Shown piece after piece: positions 44,350 to 53,414 of a DNA stretch of 53,522 bases. The stretch is from Corynebacterium pilosum DSM 20521 = CIP 103422 (GTDB lineage: Bacteria > Actinomycetota > Actinomycetes > Mycobacteriales > Mycobacteriaceae). The stretch's first letter is position 1; every line of letters begins with the position of its first letter. A program made the translations under genes and the position numbers. Under the pieces are notes generated by a model, which saw nothing but the letters and a program-made list of their open reading frames with translations, did not search any database and had not been told where the DNA came from. The DNA lies in assembly GCF_000373805.1 (NCBI RefSeq), contig NZ_KB892442.1, positions 1 through 53,522 of the forward strand. Direction: 5' to 3'.

Positions 44350-45335
44350 CGTAGGTCCTTGCTTTCAGAATGGACAATGGTTCGGATAGTTGTTTCAGAA
44401 AAATTCACAAGATCAGGACCGGGGATTTCCGTCCCGGGAAGGCCAGCCGCGGCAGAACCGTAGGCCACCGCCCAGCCCAAAGACTCGGCATAATCCAGAC
44501 CGTGCGACCGAGCGCGGAGATAGCCTGCCAGCGAGCAATCGCCCGCACCGACCGTGGACACCACCTGTGTTGGCGGTGGAGTAGCAACCCACGCACCGTC
44601 GGAGGTAATCAGCGCTGCACCGGCACCGCCTAGAGTGAGCAAAATTTCGGAGACACCCTTATCCAGCAGTGGCCTGGCTGCGTCGAGGGCCGGTCCGAAA
44701 TCACCGGACTCTGCTTGTCTTTCGATGTCCTCACCATCAAACCCGGTGAGCTGACCCAGCTCGATCCCATTGGGTTTCAGCAATGTGGGAGCGCAGTCTT
44801 CTAGCCGCTCACCAAGGGCTTGCAGGGGCGCATCAGAAGTATCGACGGCAACGAGGGCGTCAGGGTTAGCGTCGATGCACTTAGCGACGAGGATGGCGTA
44901 CCAATCCAGCGGTGCGCCGGGAGGAAGGGAACCGGACATGACGATGGCCGAGCCGTCAGCGGCAGCGTCGACCACGATGTTTTCAATCTCGCGGAGGTGA
45001 TCGTCGTTAAGCTCCGCTCCTGGTTCGTTGAGCTTGGTGGTGGTGCCGTCTGGTTCGGTGACGGCCGTGTTGGTGCGCACCGACCCGGGGATGGGAACAT
45101 TGGTAAAGGGGACCTTTGCAGCCCGGACGAGGGCGACGAATGGGTCATTATCTGCGGCAGGGAAGAGTGCGCGGGTCTCCACGCCGCCGCGGTGTAGTGC
45201 GTTGGCGACGTTCACGCCTTTGCCGCCGGCGCTGCGTTGTGCGTGGGTGGGGCGTTGGACCTCTCCACGTTTCAGTGGGTCTGCGAGACTCAGTGTTGCG
45301 TCGATGCTGGGATTAGCAGTAAGCGTCAGAATCAC
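44346..45335 (-). CDS. fruK: 1-phosphofructokinase
   Basis: 329 residues from GTG. FruK converts fructose-1-phosphate to fructose-1,6-bisphosphate. The PfkB-family signatures are RSAGGKGVNVANALHRGG near the start and VVSTVGAGDCSLAGYLRA near the end, with the catalytic aspartate in GAGD. The GTG at 45335 (VILTLTANPSIDATLSL) fits the family's usual start and has AAAAGGAA upstream; a longer open frame is not supported. It stands between the DeoR-type regulator and fruA, all on the same strand. Hairpins in the gap upstream are candidate control sites. Confidence 0.93.
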   Translation of the reverse strand: MILTLTANPSIDATLSLADPLKRGEVQRPTHAQRSAGGKGVNVANALHRGGVETRALFPAADNDPFVALVRAAKVPFTNVPIPGSVRTNTAVTEPDGTTTKLNEPGAELNDDHLREIENIVVDAAADGSAIVMSGSLPPGAPLDWYAILVAKCIDANPDALVAVDTSDAPLQALGERLEDCAPTLLKPNGIELGQLTGFDGEDIERQAESGDFGPALDAARPLLDKGVSEILLTLGGAGAALITSDGAWVATPPPTQVVSTVGAGDCSLAGYLRARSHGLDYAESLGWAVAYGSAAAGLPGTEIPGPDLVNFSETTIRTIVHSESKDLR

Positions 45336-45420
45336 GGTCGTGGTTCCTTTTCTGTTGTGATGTTTCTGGCCGAAACCACTACTCGTGGCTGGTGGCACAT
45401 CGGCCTCTGCCAATAAGTAT

Positions 45421-45442
45421 GCCCGATCGTTTCCGATCGGGC
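45421..45442 (-). promoter_or_regulatory. Perfect hairpin between the DeoR-type regulator gene and fruK
   Basis: GCCCGATCG and CGATCGGGC are exact inverted copies with a TTTC spacer. It lies about 60 bp after the regulator's stop and 85 bp before fruK. On the minus strand it is followed by ATACTTATT, a poor T-run, so it could be a weak terminator or attenuator or a protein-binding site. Confidence 0.55.
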
Positions 45443-45502
45443 AATGGTTTATGGGGAACATTCACACAAAACTGTGGAATTGTGTCTGAATTAACATTGT
45501 TT

Positions 45503-46282
45503 TCATTCGGCGAGGAGGACGTCGATGCCCTGCTCGCGTAGATCAGCGATGAAGGACTCCGGTGCATCGGCATCGGTGATGATTGCATCGACCTGATCCA
45601 GCGAAGCGAAACTCACCAGGTAATCGTTTCCGAGTTTTGTAGAGTCACACAGGACGACGACCTGGCGGGCGTTGGTGACCATCGAGGACTTCACCGCAGC
45701 TTCTTGTGCATCGGCGGTGGAGAGGCCATGGTCGATGGTCAGTGCGTTCGTGCCAATGAACGCGACTTCCGCGCGCATCAGTGCCAGGGTGCGCAGCGCT
45801 GTATCGCCAACCACCGCCTGGGTGATGGCGCGAACGCTTCCCCCAAGAAGCTGGACATTGTCCAGGCCTGCGCCGGAGAGTTCCAAAGCGATCGGCAGTG
45901 AGTTGGTGACGATCGACCACGTCTTGGCGTCGGGGTGTTCGGTCATCAAGTCCGCCAGCCCATTGATCGTTGTGCCCGCATCGAGGAAAACCCCGCCTCC
46001 ACGGGATGGCAAGAACTTCATCGCCTCACGGGCGATTGCCGACTTTGCGGTAGGCGATGACCGGAAGCGGGTATCCAGGGGGAACTCGGTGGTGAGGAAG
46101 GATTGGCTCGCCACCGCACCGCCATGGACGCGGTGGACCACGCCCTCGCGGTCTAGGACCGCGAGGTCTCGGCGGATGGTTTCCGCCGTTACCTCAAATT
46201 TTTGGGCCAGTTCCGTGACATTGACCCGCCCTTCCACAGCGGTCAATGACGCGATCTGTCGCCGACGTTCCTCTGCATACAT
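45503..46282 (-). CDS. sugR: DeoR-family sugar regulator (SugR/FruR-like)
   Basis: 259 residues from the ATG at 46282 (MYAEERRRQIASLTAVEGRVNV), with GGAGG 5-6 nt upstream. The winged HTH is VTELAQKFEVTAETIRRDLAVLDREGVVHRVHGGA. The DeoRC effector domain follows, with FLDAGTTINGLADLM and VTNSLPIALELS; it should bind a sugar phosphate such as fructose-1-phosphate. It resembles C. glutamicum SugR, which represses PTS and glycolytic genes, but its position beside fruK is also that of FruR. Only one such gene is present where C. glutamicum has two, so the symbol is tentative. Confidence 0.75.
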   Translation of the reverse strand: MYAEERRRQIASLTAVEGRVNVTELAQKFEVTAETIRRDLAVLDREGVVHRVHGGAVASQSFLTTEFPLDTRFRSSPTAKSAIAREAMKFLPSRGGGVFLDAGTTINGLADLMTEHPDAKTWSIVTNSLPIALELSGAGLDNVQLLGGSVRAITQAVVGDTALRTLALMRAEVAFIGTNALTIDHGLSTADAQEAAVKSSMVTNARQVVVLCDSTKLGNDYLVSFASLDQVDAIITDADAPESFIADLREQGIDVLLAE

Positions 46283-46542
46283 TGGGGCCTCCGAGCAAAC
46301 TGCGTGCTGAAAATGGATATTACCTTTCGTCCAGTATTCCAAACTTTCGCTGCCCGAGAATGTGAGTTGGTGCCCGAATGCCCCCGTCAGGGTGTACTGG
46401 ACGGACACATGCTAAGAGGAAGTCGGCGATTATGGGGGACCAATAGAACCGTCGATTAACCCCGCCTACGGGGCATGAAAGCGCGGGCCAAGCCAAGGTG
46501 GGCTGAAGCGCGTTAAGAGAGGTGGAAAAGGATTGTGCGAGA
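46283..46542. other. Non-coding gap between the SugR-like gene and lexA
   Basis: No protein or tRNA is recognised. On the complement a TAATAT box (46317-46322) is the likely -10 of the DeoR-type gene. CGTCCAGTA (46328-46336) and TACTGGACG (46395-46403) are an exact 9-bp inverted repeat 58 bp apart. CCCCG/CGGGG with a 4-nt loop near 46465 may form part of the lexA transcript end. Confidence 0.4.
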
Positions 46543-47235
46543 TTAGAGGGTGCGCATCACGGAAACGACGCGTCCCATAATCTGGGCTTCGTCTCCCTTG
46601 ATGGGTGCGAAAGCATCATTGTGGGGGAGGAGCCACACACCCGTGGAATCACGGTGAAATTCCTTGACGGTGGCCTCGTCGTCAAGCAATGCGGCGACGA
46701 AATCGCCCTCCTCGGCGACTGGCTGTGCCTTGACGACGACCCAATCCCCGTCGAGGATGCCGGCGTCCCGCATTGATTCGCCAACGACCTGAAGCATATA
46801 AAGCTCACCATCGCCCACGATGTCAGTGGGCATGGGGTAATACTCATCGATATTCTGCTCAGCGAGGAGGGGGTTGCCGGCGGCGATGCGCCCGACCACG
46901 GGAACATAACTTGTTTGAACGGTGTTCTCCGGAACTTCGGTAGTGTCCTGTGACGTGTCCTTTTTCTTAGTCATGTTCGCGCTAGGGAAGTGGCGCAAGT
47001 CGACAGCGCGCGGCTTGTTCGGGTCGCGGCGCAGAAAGCCCTTCTTCTCTAGCTCTTTGAGTTGGTAGGCCACCGAGGAGGTCGACTGTAGGCCTGCTGC
47101 GTCACCAATTTCGCGAATGCTTGGTGGGTATCCCCGGAGGACGACGGCATCTTGAATCACTTCGAGAATGCGCTTTTGCCTAGCGGACAGGGTTGCGGGG
47201 TCTGGTTTCTTGGGGTCCGACTTCTTGCGGGCCAT
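46543..47235 (-). CDS. lexA: LexA repressor
   Basis: 230 residues from the ATG at 47235. LexA represses SOS genes until RecA filaments trigger its self-cleavage. The winged HTH (LSARQKRILEVIQDAVVLRGYPPSIREIGDAAGLQSTSSV) is followed by a linker and the S24 peptidase domain. The scissile Ala119-Gly120 is in VVGRIAAGNP; the catalytic pair is S154 (VVGESMRDAG) and K191 (DDEATVKEF). A longer frame upstream would run into the shared promoter. SOS half-sites lie between lexA and the divergent divS, allowing autoregulation. Confidence 0.96.
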   Translation of the reverse strand: MARKKSDPKKPDPATLSARQKRILEVIQDAVVLRGYPPSIREIGDAAGLQSTSSVAYQLKELEKKGFLRRDPNKPRAVDLRHFPSANMTKKKDTSQDTTEVPENTVQTSYVPVVGRIAAGNPLLAEQNIDEYYPMPTDIVGDGELYMLQVVGESMRDAGILDGDWVVVKAQPVAEEGDFVAALLDDEATVKEFHRDSTGVWLLPHNDAFAPIKGDEAQIMGRVVSVMRTL

Positions 47236-47313
47236 GGTTACTCCTAAGCGGGGTGGGGTCAGACGGACTGGGGCTGTCCGTAAAAGTTTCGTTACTACAT
47301 GTGTACCACGAAA

Positions 47314-47421
47314 CTGCAAGTTTGTTCGAGAAGACGGACAAACTATGGACAAAGTTTTCTCGCCGTGCTATAAATCGAACATAGAAGCTAATTCGAACAT
47401 GTAAGCGAGGTTGGTGTTCGA
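47314..47421. promoter_or_regulatory. LexA sites in the lexA/divS divergent promoter region
   Basis: TGTTCGA at 47323-47329 closes the 16-mer CTGCAAGTTTGTTCGA (47314-47329), near lexA. TCGAACA occurs at 47375 and 47393, and TGTTCGA again at 47415-47421, near divS. The half-sites agree with the corynebacterial SOS box, but none forms a perfect 16-mer. Confidence 0.6.
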
Positions 47422-47472
47422 GTTTGTCCCAATCGCTTCATACGATAGTCACACAATGAAAGGGAAGAAACT

Positions 47473-47847
47473 ATGACGATCCAAGAAATCAACGTTAACA
47501 CTGTACAGTGCCGCCCACGTGCCCACTCTATGGTGGTGCCTCCTGCGTCGGTATGGGATCTTAGCCCGACTGAAAGTGTCACGCATCGCACGAAGAGTGT
47601 TCGAACACTTCCCGGGAGGTATCGAACGGAGGGACGCTTAGGAGGTGTGAATCATCGAGAGGATGATGGAACCAGAAAGCAACTCGAAAATCGCCACGAT
47701 TCCATCCGATCAATTCTTCTCGCTTCCTTCATGGGATTTAGCCTGATCGTTGGGGCAGCCATGGGTGGCGTGTTCGAAGATGCCCAGGTAGGCGATCAGG
47801 CCCCTGTCGATTACACGGCAGAAGTCCAAACTCTCGACCGCAGGTAG
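47473..47847 (+). CDS. divS: SOS-linked cell-division suppressor (DivS-like)
   Basis: 124 residues. The N-terminal 70 residues are hydrophilic; one membrane helix follows near 77-97 (SIRSILLASFMGFSLIVGAAMGG), then a short outside tail. It is placed exactly where C. glutamicum has divS, divergent from lexA with SOS sites between, and DivS there blocks septation during DNA damage. Sequence recognition is weak, so the name rests mainly on position and architecture; YneA-like proteins of other Gram-positives have the same job. No LysM domain is visible. nrdR follows after 136 bp. Confidence 0.6.
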   Translation: MTIQEINVNTVQCRPRAHSMVVPPASVWDLSPTESVTHRTKSVRTLPGRYRTEGRLGGVNHREDDGTRKQLENRHDSIRSILLASFMGFSLIVGAAMGGVFEDAQVGDQAPVDYTAEVQTLDRR

Positions 47848-47983
47848 GAGTTCCGTTAGCGCTGGCAGCGAACTTGGCGGGGACCAGAGCCAAGGTGAAG
47901 CAGAGCAGGAGGAGACGGTAGAATTTGAACTGTGGGTTAACCACAGTGATCCCGCTTCCTCAATTCAGATAGGTTAGCTGCCA

Positions 47984-48439
47984 GTGCATTGCCCTTTTTG
48001 CCACAATGATTCCTCGCGTGTCATTGACTCACGCATTATCGATTATGGTGCCGCGATTCGTCGTCGGCGCGAATGCACGTCGTGCAACGGTCGATTCACC
48101 ACGGTAGAAAAAGCAATTCTCACCGTCATTAAACGCAACGGCCTGTCTGAACCATTCAACCGCGACAAAGTTATTACCGGTGTGCGGCGCGCGTGCCAAG
48201 GGCGCGATGTATCCGACGACTCCTTGAAGCTGCTCGCCCAGGAAGTTGAAGAATCGATTCGCAGCCAAGGCAGTTCCCAAGTCAACGCCAATGACATCGG
48301 TTTAGCTATCCTCGAACCCCTTCGCGCACTTGACGAGGTCGCCTACCTGCGCTTTGCCTCGGTGTACAAATCCTTCGAAAGCGCAGACGACTTCGAATCA
48401 GAAATCAGGCTGATGCGGCGCCGCGACCGCGAATACTAA
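47984..48439 (+). CDS. nrdR: Transcriptional repressor NrdR
   Basis: 151 residues from GTG. NrdR senses ATP/dATP and represses ribonucleotide reductase genes. The zinc ribbon is complete with cysteines 3, 6, 31 and 34 ([10 protein letters not shown] and ECTSCNGRF). The ATP-cone domain follows ([34 protein letters not shown]). TAGGTT (47970-47975) 8 nt before the GTG suggests a leaderless start. NrdR boxes near nrd genes would be its targets; none is in this window. The gene ends adjacent to the convergent hrpA stop, with no room for a terminator. Confidence 0.95.
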   Translation: MHCPFCHNDSSRVIDSRIIDYGAAIRRRRECTSCNGRFTTVEKAILTVIKRNGLSEPFNRDKVITGVRRACQGRDVSDDSLKLLAQEVEESIRSQGSSQVNANDIGLAILEPLRALDEVAYLRFASVYKSFESADDFESEIRLMRRRDREY

Positions 48440-51400
48440 TCAGCCCAGTTTGTCCACCATCTTCTGGATGCGCCGCTCAGACACCGGCTTTGGTGTGCCC
48501 AGCCTTTGAGCGAAAAGGCTCACCCGCAGTTCCTCGATTCGCCACAAAATGTCCTTCACCGCGCGCGATTTCTGCGCTGCAGGTGGGAGCCTTTTCAGCT
48601 TCGCATCAAGATAACGCTTGGCTGAGTCGACCACATCTTGGCGCTCCGCGTCGCGATCTGGGTCTATCGCCATGTCAGAAAGACGGATCTTGATCGCCTC
48701 CATATAGCGAGGCAGGTGCTGAAGATTCTCCGTACCATGCACCGTAATTGCATGCGGCGGTAAGAGGAACTTCAACTGTGCGTGCATATCGTCGATCGCA
48801 GGCCCTTCCCATTTCTCAAGTTCTGCGGCCACGTTGGCATATTCGACCAAACCGGGAGCGAGGGCGACGACGGACCGGCGTACCCGGCCCGCTACTTCTG
48901 GCTTGACCTTATTCAACAGCTCATCAAACTCAGCAGGAGTGCGCACAGGTCCACCGTGATCGAACATCAGATCACGAATTGCTGCTACCCGAGCATCTTC
49001 CACAAGCCCCTCGGCACCGCCATGCGGGTAATTGTCGACAGCAACCCGCTGGCGCAGCGGCAGTCCCTTCGTCATCTGTGAGGCCGATACAGAGATCTTG
49101 CGCAGCAACATGGTGAGCGTTGCAGTCACCATTGACTGCTCCGCCGCAGCCTTCGTCGGATGGACGGTCACCTTGACCCCGTCTGGTGTCGCCTCAAGAG
49201 CAGGGAAGGCCTCGACCTCGTTACCATCCACCTTCGTGGTGATAGTTTCGGGGATCTCCCCAAGCGTGTCATCGGTCCACTCCCGCACAGCCTTCGACTC
49301 GGCCTTTCGCCCAGCCTTAGACATGGATGATTTAATTTGGCCTGCGCGTCGCGCCTGTAAAGCGCTGAGGTCCTTGTCGTGGTCGATGATCTTGCCACGT
49401 CGGTCCACAGCGGCAAACGTCATGCGCAAGTGGGGCGGCAGTGTTTCGGGACGGAAATCGGAACCATTGATACCAGCGCCCCCCAAAGAACGCAGCACCT
49501 CAGCCAACTGGTCTGTAATCCGCCCCTCGAAAGGAATCAGCTTCGGCGCGGCCCGCTGAGCAAAATCGGGGGCAGGAACCACCGTCTTGCGCAGAGCCTT
49601 CGGCAGGGACCGGATGAATTCAGTGACAAGCTCCTCGCGCAGCCCGGGCACAAGCCAGTCAAAATCTTCATCGTCCACGTTGGCTAGCAACGGGACAGGT
49701 ACTAAGGCAGTAACCCCATCGAAGGGGTCGCCCGGTTCGAACTTATATTGCAGCTCATAGGTCACTGAACCCTGGCGCCAGTGGTCGGGGAATTGTGCGT
49801 CCGTACTGGCCGAGTGCTCCTCGTCGAGAAGCTTCTCGGGATCAAAGTCAAGGAAATCCGGCGTATTGTGACGCTTCTTCTTCCACCACGAATCGAAGTG
49901 GCGCCCGGTGACAGCGTTGTCTGGCAGGCGGGAATCATAAAATTCGAAGAGCGTATCCTCATCGACGACCAGTCCGCGGCGGCGCACCTTGTCCTCGACG
50001 GCGCTGGCCTCCTCCAGCATCTGCTGGTTGTGCTTGAGGAACTTATGGTGCGTATTCCACTCGCCACCGATCAGACCGTGGCGGATAAACATGTCGCGTG
50101 CAGCTTCCCGATCCACGCGGTGATAGGGGATCAGGCGGTCAGCGATGATTGTGACGCCGTACAGCATCGACTTCTGGTGCACCATCGCCGCGGCACGCTT
50201 CGTGGACCACACCGGTTCCGAATAGGAATGCTTCAGCAGGTTCGCCGCCAACTTTTCTACCCACGCCGGCTGGATCTTCGCAACATCGCGGGCCCACAGC
50301 CGCGAGGTTTCAACAAGCTCACCGGCCATGACCATCTCCGGTGGCTTCTTCGCCAAGGCGGAACCCGGAAAGATCATGAACCTTGTGCCGCGCGCGCCTT
50401 GGTATTCCTTCTTGTTGCCATCGCGGGCACCAATATTGGACAGCAGCCCGGACAGCAGAGACTGGTGAATAGCATCCTGATCGCGCTTGCCGATGACATT
50501 CTCCGTCCGCGGCCAGCCCAACTGCTTGGCTACATCACGCAGTTGCCGCACCAAGTCGTACCACTCACGGATACGCATGTAGTGCAGGTATTCCTTCTTC
50601 ATCCGCTTTCGAAACGCGTTTCCGGACATCTCATCGCGCGATTCAGTGATGTAGTCCCACAGCTTCAGGCTGGAAAGGAAATCGGACTCCGTGTCTTTAA
50701 ACCGGGCATGCGCCTGGTCGGCTTGTGCCTGGAATTCTAGGGGACGTTCGCGCACGTCCTGGATCGTCATAGCGGACACAATCACCGTCACGTCCTCCAG
50801 CACCCCGAGGGTATTGGCCTCTACCAGCATTCGAGCCATACGCGGATCAACCGGGATGCGAGCAAGGTCGCGGCCGATCGTCGTTAAGCGCGGCTCATCT
50901 TTGCTTGCCGACGATCCCTCTAGCGCTCCCAGCTCGTCGAGTAACACGAGGCCATCGCGGACCGCCTTGTGCTCCGGTGGCTGGATGAAGGGGAAAGCGG
51001 TGATATTGCCCAGACGCAGTGAAATCATCTGCAAGATCACGCTGGCCAGGTTGGTGCGCAGGATCTCCGGATCGGTGAACTCGGGGCGGGAATTGAAATC
51101 GTCCTCGGAGTAGAGGCGGATGGCGATACCGTCGGCGACACGGCCACAGCGGCCGGAGCGCTGGTTGGCGCTTGCTTGAGAGATCTCCTCGATCGGTAGT
51201 CGCTGGACCTTCGTGCGGGTGGAGTAGCGGGAAATGCGCGCGGTACCGGTATCCACCACGTAGTGGATGCCGGGAACCGTCAGAGACGTCTCTGCAATAT
51301 TGGTGGACAACACGATGCGTCGACCTGAGTGCGGGGAAAAGACGCGGTGCTGTTCCTGGTTGGAAAGCCGGCCGAACAGGGGAGTGACTTCCACCCCGCG

Positions 51401-52345
51401 CCACTTCTTCGCCTCAATGGTTTCCATGGCGTCGCGGATATCGCGCTCGCCGGGGAAGAAACACAAGATGTCGCCAGGCCCCTCAGCCATCAGTTCTTCT
51501 AGCGCTAGCACGAGGCCGTCCAGCATGTCGATGTCGACAACCTTGTCGCCCACCTCCTGTTCCAGGGGGCGGTAGCGGATCTCCACGGGGTAGGTGCGGC
51601 CCGAGACCTCGATGATGGGGGCAGGGGCGCCGTCCTGGTCCGCGAAATGCTCGGCAAAACGCTCCGGATCAATCGTGGCGGAGGTAATGATCACCTTCAG
51701 GTCTGGGCGATGGGGCAGTAGGCGCTTCAAATAGCCCAGCAAGAAGTCAATGTTGAGGGAACGCTCGTGCGCCTCGTCGATAATGATCGTGTCGTAAGCA
51801 TTGAGGTAGCGGTCACGCTGCATCTCCGCCAGCAAAATGCCATCGGTCATCAGCTTGACGGCGGTAGTGGCGGACACGCGATCATCGAAGCGGATAGCGT
51901 AGCCAACAGAATCACCAATCTTTTGACCTAGCTCATCGGCGATGCGCTCCGCGACCGTGCGTGCAGCCAAACGCCGGGGCTGGGTATGCCCAATCAACCC
52001 GCGCCGGCCCCGCCCCAGATCCAGCAGCATCTTCGGGATCTGCGTGGTCTTACCCGAACCGGTCTCGCCGGCGATGATGACCACCTGGTTGTCGCTGATC
52101 AGCTCCATGATGTCGTCGCGTCGCTCAGAGACCGGTAACTGTTCGGGAAAAGAGATCTCAGGGATGTTTTCGTCGATAAGCGACACCTTGAGGGCCGCCT
52201 CATCGAGATCCTTGCCTATCGCCTGGAGAGCCTGAGGGGAGCGAGCCTTTCGCAGGCGGCGGCTAAAGCGGCGGGCATCCGAAATTGTGAGTTCATCGAG
52301 GCGCGCATAGAGCTCGTCGCGCGTAGGGGTAGAGGAAGTAGTCAT
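48440..52345 (-). CDS. hrpA: ATP-dependent RNA helicase HrpA
   Basis: 1301 residues, the typical length of HrpA. This DEAH-box helicase acts on mRNA or ribosomes; E. coli HrpA rescues stalled and collided ribosomes. Walker A GETGSGKT is at 93-100, the DEAH box lies in IIIDEAHERSLNIDFLLGY near 190, and motif III is TSATIDPERF. VLSTNIAETSLTVPGIHYVVDTG and QRSGRCGRV (motifs V and VI) are intact. The OB-fold and the long C-terminal DUF3418 region follow to the end. With HflX it gives the window two ribosome-rescue factors. The promoter is not obvious; CATACT lies 5 nt before the ATG. Confidence 0.95.
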   Translation of the reverse strand: MTTSSTPTRDELYARLDELTISDARRFSRRLRKARSPQALQAIGKDLDEAALKVSLIDENIPEISFPEQLPVSERRDDIMELISDNQVVIIAGETGSGKTTQIPKMLLDLGRGRRGLIGHTQPRRLAARTVAERIADELGQKIGDSVGYAIRFDDRVSATTAVKLMTDGILLAEMQRDRYLNAYDTIIIDEAHERSLNIDFLLGYLKRLLPHRPDLKVIITSATIDPERFAEHFADQDGAPAPIIEVSGRTYPVEIRYRPLEQEVGDKVVDIDMLDGLVLALEELMAEGPGDILCFFPGERDIRDAMETIEAKKWRGVEVTPLFGRLSNQEQHRVFSPHSGRRIVLSTNIAETSLTVPGIHYVVDTGTARISRYSTRTKVQRLPIEEISQASANQRSGRCGRVADGIAIRLYSEDDFNSRPEFTDPEILRTNLASVILQMISLRLGNITAFPFIQPPEHKAVRDGLVLLDELGALEGSSASKDEPRLTTIGRDLARIPVDPRMARMLVEANTLGVLEDVTVIVSAMTIQDVRERPLEFQAQADQAHARFKDTESDFLSSLKLWDYITESRDEMSGNAFRKRMKKEYLHYMRIREWYDLVRQLRDVAKQLGWPRTENVIGKRDQDAIHQSLLSGLLSNIGARDGNKKEYQGARGTRFMIFPGSALAKKPPEMVMAGELVETSRLWARDVAKIQPAWVEKLAANLLKHSYSEPVWSTKRAAAMVHQKSMLYGVTIIADRLIPYHRVDREAARDMFIRHGLIGGEWNTHHKFLKHNQQMLEEASAVEDKVRRRGLVVDEDTLFEFYDSRLPDNAVTGRHFDSWWKKKRHNTPDFLDFDPEKLLDEEHSASTDAQFPDHWRQGSVTYELQYKFEPGDPFDGVTALVPVPLLANVDDEDFDWLVPGLREELVTEFIRSLPKALRKTVVPAPDFAQRAAPKLIPFEGRITDQLAEVLRSLGGAGINGSDFRPETLPPHLRMTFAAVDRRGKIIDHDKDLSALQARRAGQIKSSMSKAGRKAESKAVREWTDDTLGEIPETITTKVDGNEVEAFPALEATPDGVKVTVHPTKAAAEQSMVTATLTMLLRKISVSASQMTKGLPLRQRVAVDNYPHGGAEGLVEDARVAAIRDLMFDHGGPVRTPAEFDELLNKVKPEVAGRVRRSVVALAPGLVEYANVAAELEKWEGPAIDDMHAQLKFLLPPHAITVHGTENLQHLPRYMEAIKIRLSDMAIDPDRDAERQDVVDSAKRYLDAKLKRLPPAAQKSRAVKDILWRIEELRVSLFAQRLGTPKPVSERRIQKMVDKLG

Positions 52346-52489
52346 AGCTGAGTATGCAGTCTAGTCGCTGATCGCGAAGGTCCATGGTTAGCACCGGTAG
52401 AGAGCTTAAAACAAACTTGTAGAGAAATCTGGGCGTTTTCACATTATGCTTCATATTCGCCTGTACAAGACAGGGAAAATGGCCTACAC

Positions 52490-53338
52490 ATGCCCGGAAG
52501 GGCTAAGAGGAAACTAAGGACAGAGGCGGTGAATACTGTGCCACCGAACTACCCGCAGCACTTCACCCACTACGCGCCAGACCACAGCCCACTAGACAGA
52601 GGCGATGGTGAAATCAACGTGTTGGCGGCTGTCAACTATGGATTTACGCGGTGGGCTTCGAGGAGCAACTGGTTAACCTGGGGTCTCCTCCTTGTCGCTC
52701 CAGGGGTCTTGATCTTCGCCCTCACATTTGTTCTCATATTTTTCGGTGAGGTAGTACCGATAAGGTCGGATGCGGCCGATAACCTATCTTTTGCATTGAT
52801 GGCTGTTCTTGTCGTCGCCTCAGTCGTGCTCACAACAGTGGTGAACTTGTGGATCTACCGGGGCGGGGTGGTGCAAGCGGCTGAGCCTTCGATCCGGTTT
52901 CGGGATTTCTATACCAATGCCCGAGTCGGCCACCAGTTGTTACTGATTATCGGGGTCGTCGCGGTGGCGTTAGTGCTGATTTTTCCGATCGGATTGCTCT
53001 TTGAATTGGCGAAGGGCTCCCCGAAGGCCGATATGCTTATCCTCCTTGGGCTCATTGTGCTGCCCATAGCACTGATCCCGTTCTTCTTCCTCGTTCCCTA
53101 TTTCATCGCTGATGGCCGTGGCGTGTTCGAGGCGATCGGCGACAATATTCAGGCGGGCCGGCAACACTGGCTAGCACTGCTGGTGTACTTCATCGTGGAG
53201 ATCGTGCTGAGCCAGCTGATCATCGGCCTCACCTTCGGGTTTGGGGTTCTCGCGGTTGTGCCGCTTTCGGCGATTATCCGTGGTCACTTGGTTCGGCAGT
53301 TTAACTGCGGCTATATCCCAGTCGGCACAAATGGTTAG
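52490..53338 (+). CDS. Integral membrane protein of unknown function
   Basis: 282 residues from ATG 52490. About five or six membrane helices are spread from residue 63 to 265, including TWGLLLVAPGVLIFALTFVLIFF and LALLVYFIVEIVLSQLIIGLTFGFGVL. A hydrophilic N-terminus has YPQHFTHYAPDHSP, a proline/tyrosine-rich stretch common in corynebacterial membrane proteins. GTG codons at 52529 and 52538 are alternative starts; the latter would begin MPPNYPQHF and has GAGG 11 nt upstream. It has no recognised motif and is not obviously co-transcribed with a neighbour. The IS256-type element begins 76 bp after the stop. Confidence 0.55.
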   Translation: MPGRAKRKLRTEAVNTVPPNYPQHFTHYAPDHSPLDRGDGEINVLAAVNYGFTRWASRSNWLTWGLLLVAPGVLIFALTFVLIFFGEVVPIRSDAADNLSFALMAVLVVASVVLTTVVNLWIYRGGVVQAAEPSIRFRDFYTNARVGHQLLLIIGVVAVALVLIFPIGLLFELAKGSPKADMLILLGLIVLPIALIPFFFLVPYFIADGRGVFEAIGDNIQAGRQHWLALLVYFIVEIVLSQLIIGLTFGFGVLAVVPLSAIIRGHLVRQFNCGYIPVGTNG

Positions 53339-53414
53339 CGCGCTGTCTTCTGATGATGGGCTCTCTTAACTACTAGGCTTAGGAACCAACGATGTTTTCC
53401 AAGGAAGGAGAGCT

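Noticed and set aside
46283..46542. A possible 6C or other structured RNA in the lexA-sugR gap
   Set aside because: The C-rich paired loops of 6C RNA are not found; the hairpins seen are short and better explained as operator or terminator elements.
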